From: Neurospora tetrasperma FGSC 2508
Taxonomy: Eukaryota > Ascomycota > Sordariomycetes > Sordariales > Sordariaceae
NCBI RefSeq assembly: GCF_000213175.1
Contig: NW_009799102.1
Location: 1,595,648-1,659,647, forward strand
Length of the DNA stretch: 64,000 bases
Reading direction: 5' to 3'
The translations under genes were made by a program, and so were the position numbers. Below the pieces are notes generated by a model. It ran no database searches. It saw nothing but the letters and a program-made list of their open reading frames with translations, and was not told the origin of the DNA. Positions 59,578 to 64,000 of the stretch are shown here, piece by piece (positions within the stretch are counted from its first letter, which is position 1; each line of letters opens with the position of its first letter).

Positions 59578-62500
59578 GGCTCTCGATCACCGTAATGAGC
59601 AAAGGTTGTCGATGATGTGCTATAATGGAACAGCTTGCGGAAGCCAACCGGCGTGGCTGTTCCCGGCACCCGTCGTGGTTCGGCCTTGAACCAGATGATA
59701 TTCCACCGCGTCGGTCGAGGATGAGATGACTTGTTAGCCCGTGGTGTTTGACGTTGCTGGCGCTCGTTTTCCTAGTCGTGGCAGGTCGCGTGGCAGCCCG
59801 TTGCCATTTGCTTTCGTGCGGCGCAGGGCAGAATCGCGGGAGTGGATCGCAGAAGGGCAACAAGTCAATGTGTCCCCCAACGAGATAGTGACCACGGCGA
59901 GTATATAAAGGAGAAATAGACGACTAGTACGGACGTTCGAAGTTTCCAGGCTTGTGGAGATGATGTAGTCGAGAAATGATGGGCTGGCGCCAGTGGCGAT
60001 GTGTGTCGCGGACAGCAAATCGAGGTTGAAAGGCGGTAAGGGAAAATGAGAAGCGGACGGCCAATTGACGGTGCAAGCAGCGAGCGAAGCGGGAAGAGCA
60101 AGCTGGAAGATATGGACGGCAAAGGCGCGCAAATCGGGGACGGGACGAGCGACAAGAAAAGGACGACGGATTATTCGGTAATCGGGACTCGTTGTTGCGA
60201 CGAGAGATATTTGAGGTAGGTAACGCAAAATGCAAGGGGCGCGCAATTGCCGGCTACGCTGTTCAGACGGACGATGAAGAGGTGGGTGTCGTCGGGTGGC
60301 AGAGGCAGGTTATGGTGTTTCCAGTTTCTGGTGGGAGCGGGAGAGAGGCAAATGCTGTTGGGGGGTTCTACCTCTGACTACCTAGAGTCTGGTTGCGAAT
60401 GGATTTGGGGAAGGGCAGGGCAGGCATGGACCGTGACTGGCCTGCGAAGTGGAAGAAGAGGGGACGAACTCGAAAGTGGAAAGTGTGCCAAATTGGTGGG
60501 CTGGAGACTGGAGCGATGAACTGCAGTGCACAACGAACTGAGCTAGGCGAAAAAGAGTGGAGTTCCAAAGCAAAAACCGCGAAAGGGCTGAAACGAACTG
60601 AGCTGTTGTTGAGCAGTGGATAACAAAACTTGCGGGCAATGCGGCACTAACTGGATACCACCGAAATCTGTTCCGTAAACGTTAACGCTGAGGCCAGTTA
60701 TGCACAAATTCTTTAACATGGAAGTTCATCACATCGATCAGTTTATATGCTCAGGTGCCTTATCTTTTGCGTCTATGGACAGGTGGTAGACTGGTTGGTA
60801 CGGGGTCGCACTGCGTCCATATTGCACGGCACTTTATCTCCTCCTTTTTTTTCTTGTTTTTTTCCATCCCCCAGTCTTTCCCTCTGGAGGAGACAACAAA
60901 ACGCAGTCCAAGCTGTGAAGTCGTAAGCTGGTGCAACACAAGACGTCTTGTCCCTGCTCGGTGCACGGATCAATTACTACGTAGGCTTAGTGTGGAGCCA
61001 AGTTGGAAGCGATCAGGGTCCATCAGTTTCCCCGCCCAGGGACAAGCCAAACAGCGTGCAGCTCGACAGAGAACATCCGTCGATGTTGGAGAATGACGAC
61101 GGAAGACGAGAGTATCAGCCACAGAAGATATTCTAACATTAGGCCCCAAACCAAAATCCTCAAAGGTTGCTCCGAGGAGTCAACCAATTCCCACATTATA
61201 TATAAGTGCGCACACGGTAAAAAAACAAAAAACCGCGTGCATTAGTCCAAATTCCTCCCTCCGGCTGGAGCAGTCTCGATGGATAACTTTGCAGATGTGG
61301 CTCGTGCTCTGCATCTTACCTCTCCTCCCCAAGTCCACAAGAGGAGGCTCACCTCCAGACCTCACAGGTCGAGAAAAAGTCGTCGTCTCCTTTTGGTGGA
61401 GACAATATTGGCTGTTGGGCTGCGAGTCTGGGAGTTACACAACAGCACAAGCATCTTGTCGGCTTCTACATACACACACTACAGCATCCTTTTACGCCGG
61501 CTAGAAATCTTGTCCGCCAAGGATGCAAGAGAGTGAAAAGAGAAAGAGGAGAGAACGTTAGATCTCACGAAATCCGACCAAATCTGAGATTCTCAGCGGC
61601 TTGAGTCACAGCGTGAATGGGTCCATGGGGGCGCCTTTCTCGTGGTGACGGCGCTGCCTCGCCTGCATCCAACGACAACTGCAGGAGTACCTAACTACGC
61701 CGACCATGCTGATCCGTCACATTTCTCGCCAGTCAGCGTCCTGTTTTCCCCGCGCCGTTGAGGCTTTCGATATATGACATACAGTAAACACGATGCCGTT
61801 ATACCCATTTCTGCCTACCGTCGATAATCTTGCATTCGCTATCTTGGATCTTCTCGCATCGGGAACCAACGAACAACTGTTCCAGAAAGTCAGAAAGGCG
61901 CGATATCTCTCACTGCTTCCGAAAAATTGCAAACAAAAATCAGGATGCAACACCATCGTGACTTCCCGGCTCCGGACTCCAAAGAGGGGGAAAATCTAGA
62001 GGTAGGGACCGGCAACAACCCCCCAACCTAATGCCCGCTACAGTACTGTAGTTTCCTCCGCAGCACCGGACGCTAACTACACTAAGCAAAATGACACCAC
62101 ACGACACTGGCCACTAGGACTAGCCGCATGTTCGGCTATGTACTGTACGTAAAATACAACCCGGACCGTCCACGAAGCAAGAATTGAGCGAAGATGGCCC
62201 GGCCATCGGAACCGGCCCGGTAAGTGGAGCGGGTCGGGTGCTCTGCGGAATGCTATGCGGATGCCGATCGGTTGACGGGGGCCGCGGGGTGTGCAAAGAC
62301 GGCCGCGGGAGCCGAACCGAGGTGGGTTGTTGGGAGAGAGGGTACACAGTACATGGTGCGGTTGGTAGGAAAGCAAAATATTCGAAATAGAGGAGTTGGT
62401 AACGTCAGAATGATAGTCTGGCAACTACATAGTCTACATTTGTTTCTACGTTTATCTACTAGACTTGGACCTCTTTTCTATGTATCTACACGATATTGCC

Positions 62501-62758
62501 CCTCGTTCAACTTCGCTGATCTTCCAGATTCTCTCCACCTAGGATACCCTCCGTCCTATCTGCTTCCTCTTCACCTCCCCCAAACAAAACTACAATCTTC
62601 TCTACATCCCAAAGCTTCTCGCTGAACCTGGTACGGGATCTGCCTCCACCCATTCTCCTCTTCAGCCCCTCCCTCTCAACAAATAGTCTTCTCTTCACTT
62701 GGTGAACACCGGGGTCTTCCGGCACACATCAACGCCGAGATCCGACTAACCCAGCATA
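59578..62758. other. intergenic region, antiporter to Spt23/Mga2
   Basis: A 3.2-kb stretch between two leftward genes: the 3' UTR of the antiporter near 62400-62758 and a long promoter and leader for the Spt23/Mga2 gene near 59578-60700, with several short upstream frames. No independent gene is supported. Confidence 0.55.
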
Positions 62759-64000
62759 CTACTGTTTGACACCGGCCGTGTTCTCACCAACAAGTGTTGG
62801 CGCGCTGCCAACACCCTGGCTGTTATCATCAGGGAACCAAATAGACCGCCCCGGCGCTCGACTGTGAGACTTGGAACCCATTGCCTCGCGAGCCGCAGGT
62901 GTGGCCGAAACCCCTCTTCCCCGTCTCCCGTCATCCAGAGTCGTGTTGCTCGAGTTGGTAGGAGTAGTATCAAGCCGAGACTGAGATTGAGATGGCCCTT
63001 CAACGTTATCCACAGCCGCAACATCTTTCGGCTCTGATTCCACAGCATCGGTATCAGAGGCAGGAGGATTGCGAATAATGGTTCCATCAATTCTGTAGAC
63101 AGGACGCGTCAACGGAATCCCTTGCTGACTATAGTCAGTCTCACCATGTCTCTCTGTACCGTGCTCGTCATCGGATTGCCTCTCAGCAGGCCTTGCCCAC
63201 CCCGGTGTCCTGCCGGTGAAGAAGGAGCTGACCCTGCCGCCAATGTTAAACGATGGCAGAGGTCCGCCGCTAGAACGCCTGGAGTCCGGGAGAACCGAGC
63301 GCGAGGGCGACGCCGCACCGCTCTTGAGGCCTTTGGAAAGTGTGCGAGGGAGATGGAACCCGAGTTTTCCTACCGGAATGCTAAGGCCGTGAACAACGAT
63401 GCTACAGATGGCAATGAACCAAACCACCACCGTGACCGTCTCCGCCAGGTCCTTGACGTCCTCGCGCGGCTTACCGTCGGGGCCGTCCATGCCTCTGAGG
63501 AATTCGAGCGTGATGTACAGGTAAAAGATGGCCGAGACGCCCACGGGCCCGAAAAAGCCCACGAAGATGGCCTGCTTGGCGCCCTCGATCTGGGGGATCA
63601 TCTTGCGGCCCCAGGGGATCTTGTGCGCGATGAACACCCACGGCAAGCGCCTCACCAGGAGGACCAGGATCCCGAGCACGATGAGCCGGTAGATCTGCAT
63701 GCCCACGCCGTTGCGCAGAAACATCTCCCAGGGGCACACGGCGCCGTACCACATGAAGATGGTGACGTTGAGCAACATGTCGATGGTCGGCTGCAGCGAG
63801 TCATCGAGAGTCTCCAGCCGGAACCAGTCGTCCCAGGTGAACACGTTACCCGCGATGAAGCACGCGAGCACGTCGTCGCTGCCAATCATGCCGCACGTTC
63901 CCGTGATGAAGAGCGCCAGTGAGATAGCAAAGACGAGGAAGCTCTCTCGGTCGACGAACTTGCGCTCCTCGGCCCAGTGGAGCAACTCCTTGGCGATCCA
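62759..64000 (-). CDS. NHA1: Na+/H+ antiporter, Nha1/Sod2 family (partial, 5' end missing)
   Basis: The frame enters at position 64000 and runs 413 codons to its stop, so only the C-terminal part is present. It contains several membrane segments: FLVFAISLALFITGT, VTIFMWYGAVCPW, LIVLGILVLLVRRLPWVFIA, AIFVGFFGPVGVSAIFYLYI and VTVVVWFIAICSIVVHGLS. GSDDVLACFIAGNVFTWDDW carries the paired Asp conserved in fungal plasma-membrane Nha1/Sod2 antiporters, which export Na+/Li+ (and K+ in Nha1) against H+. After the last helix comes a cytosolic tail of about 200 residues, Ser/Arg/Asp-rich, as is usual for this family. No intron is seen in this part. Confidence 0.92.
   Translation of the reverse strand, partial: WIAKELLHWAEERKFVDRESFLVFAISLALFITGTCGMIGSDDVLACFIAGNVFTWDDWFRLETLDDSLQPTIDMLLNVTIFMWYGAVCPWEMFLRNGVGMQIYRLIVLGILVLLVRRLPWVFIAHKIPWGRKMIPQIEGAKQAIFVGFFGPVGVSAIFYLYITLEFLRGMDGPDGKPREDVKDLAETVTVVVWFIAICSIVVHGLSIPVGKLGFHLPRTLSKGLKSGAASPSRSVLPDSRRSSGGPLPSFNIGGRVSSFFTGRTPGWARPAERQSDDEHGTERHGETDYSQQGIPLTRPVYRIDGTIIRNPPASDTDAVESEPKDVAAVDNVEGPSQSQSRLDTTPTNSSNTTLDDGRRGRGVSATPAAREAMGSKSHSRAPGRSIWFPDDNSQGVGSAPTLVGENTAGVKQ

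Overview
The window is nuclear DNA from a filamentous ascomycete (Pezizomycotina), probably a sordariomycete. The evidence is: mostly short GT-AG introns of about 50-125 nt (a few longer), usually with GTAAGT/GTATGT/GTGAGT donors; a Nic96 nucleoporin with an FG-repeat N-terminus like that of Chaetomium; serine/threonine/alanine-rich secreted proteins; an Asl1-type GH128 glucanase; and recurrent TACCTACC tracts in intergenic DNA. I recognise no bacterial, viral or mitochondrial genes. Two assembly gaps (N runs) interrupt it.

Layout, left to right. 0-9 kb: a SERF/4F5-like small protein (+), a secreted cupredoxin (-), and the SMN homologue (- strand, 5 exons). 9-16 kb: an FGGY carbohydrate kinase (+) and NIC96 (+). 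16-21 kb: an aldo/keto reductase (-) and a Gfo/Idh/MocA oxidoreductase (+), transcribed divergently. 21-25 kb: a MITE-like inverted-repeat element, then TRM9 (+). 25-37 kb: a microsatellite, an N gap, a two-SANT Myb protein (-), and 6.9 kb without a gene. 37-47 kb: tubulin cofactor B (+), a membrane RING-H2 protein (+), and an 11-exon seven-TM protein (+). 48-64 kb: a GH128 glucanase (-), 5.7 kb without a recognisable gene and with the second gap, an Spt23/Mga2-type ER-anchored regulator (-), and the 3' part of an Nha1/Sod2 Na+/H+ antiporter (-), which runs off the right edge.

Most of the genes are housekeeping (snRNP assembly, nuclear pore, tRNA wobble modification, tubulin folding, membrane-lipid regulation, ion homeostasis). 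They are unrelated neighbours, not a pathway cluster. The one possible functional grouping is FGGY kinase, AKR and Gfo/Idh within 12 kb, which is weak.

Exon structures were built by hand from splice consensus, frame continuity and family motifs. All close without frame conflicts, but none has transcript support. About 15 protein genes in 64 kb is sparse for this kind of fungus. I found no secondary-metabolite cluster, no CRISPR array, and no clear novel multi-gene system. The items most worth a second look are the MITE, the canonical PPxY motif in the Spt23/Mga2 homologue, the orphan seven-TM gene, the shared promoter 17-mer, and an unresolved tRNA-like unit.
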